Shown here piece by piece: positions 63,601-64,000 of a stretch of DNA of 64,000 nt (the first letter of the stretch is position 1; each line of letters opens with the position of its first letter). Where the stretch lies: positions 131,639,053 through 131,703,052 of the forward strand of contig CM048552.1 in NCBI GenBank assembly GCA_026413225.1, given 5' to 3'. This stretch comes from Otis tarda (lineage: Eukaryota; Chordata; Aves; Otidiformes; Otididae). The notes beneath the pieces are model-generated. The model made no database searches, had not been told where the DNA came from, and was given only the letters and a program-made list of their open reading frames with translations. The position numbers and the translations under genes were made by a program.

Positions 63601-64000
63601 GATGTATTTGTCCCTGACAACATAGTGCAGAGCAAACAGACTGAAATAATAAAACCTCTGTACTTATTATGTTACCCAACTCCAGATTTTCCTCTAATTC
63701 TGACTAACCGGGTATTTAAAATTACATTTTAGGATTTACATTCCTCTCCATCAGAAGTTTGGGAGAGACAGACTGTGCCATTTTCAAGACAGGCTGAACA
63801 CCAGATATTTTATTCACGTGAGAATTTCTTTATTCCCATGTGGATATCATCTGTGGTAAGAACCTGAGTCACTGCATGTGATGAAGTTAATTTTTGTGTT
63901 TCAACTTTGTAGATTACACAAAATATTGTACCAATATTCTTCATTAAACATCAAGCAACTGAATTAGTGTTATTGCCGGATTTCTAGATACCAAGCATAG
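57601..64000. other. No confident gene
   Basis: Mostly AT-rich. A GC-richer patch at about 62100-62390 has overlapping ORFs on both strands and a plus-strand donor-like AGAGAT|GTAAGTG at 62152, but no exon chain. Another plus-strand donor-like site (CAAAG|GTGAGT) lies at 60340. Confidence 0.4.

Noticed and set aside
1-64000. tRNA, rRNA, CRISPR arrays, bacterial operons
   Set aside because: I saw no cloverleaf, conserved rRNA block, regular direct-repeat array or ribosome-binding-site gene arrangement on either strand.

Overview
The window looks like nuclear DNA from a bird. The recognisable repeats are CR1 LINEs ending in the bird-style 3' octamer repeat (ATTCTATG) and two solo LTRs of a kind common in bird genomes. 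I see no Alu, L1 or bacterial gene structure. Base composition is AT-rich, with one sharp CpG island. CR1 also occurs in crocodilians and turtles, so 'bird' is an inference, and I cannot name the species.

The main coding content is spliced and on the minus strand, so it does not show up as long ORFs. From 25.2 kb down to 3.0 kb I find 13 candidate exons. Twelve (25188 down to 6242) have good splice sites, are open in the frame they need, and have intron phases that agree at every one of the 11 junctions. The encoded peptide is rich in Leu, Cys and Trp and looks helical. I do not recognise the protein. A second set of minus-strand exons runs from 57.6 kb down to 39.3 kb, including one 321-base exon. 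One small exon at 28.3 kb could link the two sets. Either this is one gene of more than 54 kb whose ends lie outside the window, or it is two genes in tandem, with the downstream one starting at the CpG island at 25.8-26.5 kb.

Layout: 1-13.4 kb, gene end and long introns; 13.4-14.6 kb, old minus-strand CR1; 14.75-15.88 kb, solo LTR (plus); 17.9-25.2 kb, exon-dense part of the downstream set; 25.8-26.5 kb, CpG island; 28.3 kb, possible linking exon; 29.4-30.0 kb, CR1 tail; 34.06-35.20 kb, second solo LTR of the same family (minus); 35.4 kb, possible plus-strand terminal exon; 36.9-39.2 kb, young CR1 with an open reverse transcriptase frame; 39.3-50.3 kb, exon-dense upstream set with a CR1 tail at 47.7 kb; 53.8-57.0 kb, a CR1 tail and then a long old CR1; 57.4 kb, one more candidate exon; 57.6-64 kb, no supported feature apart from a GC-rich patch near 62 kb.

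I found no RNA genes, CRISPR arrays, complete viruses or bacterial-type systems. The exon models rest on splice signals, reading frame and phase only. A protein search or RNA-seq would settle them.
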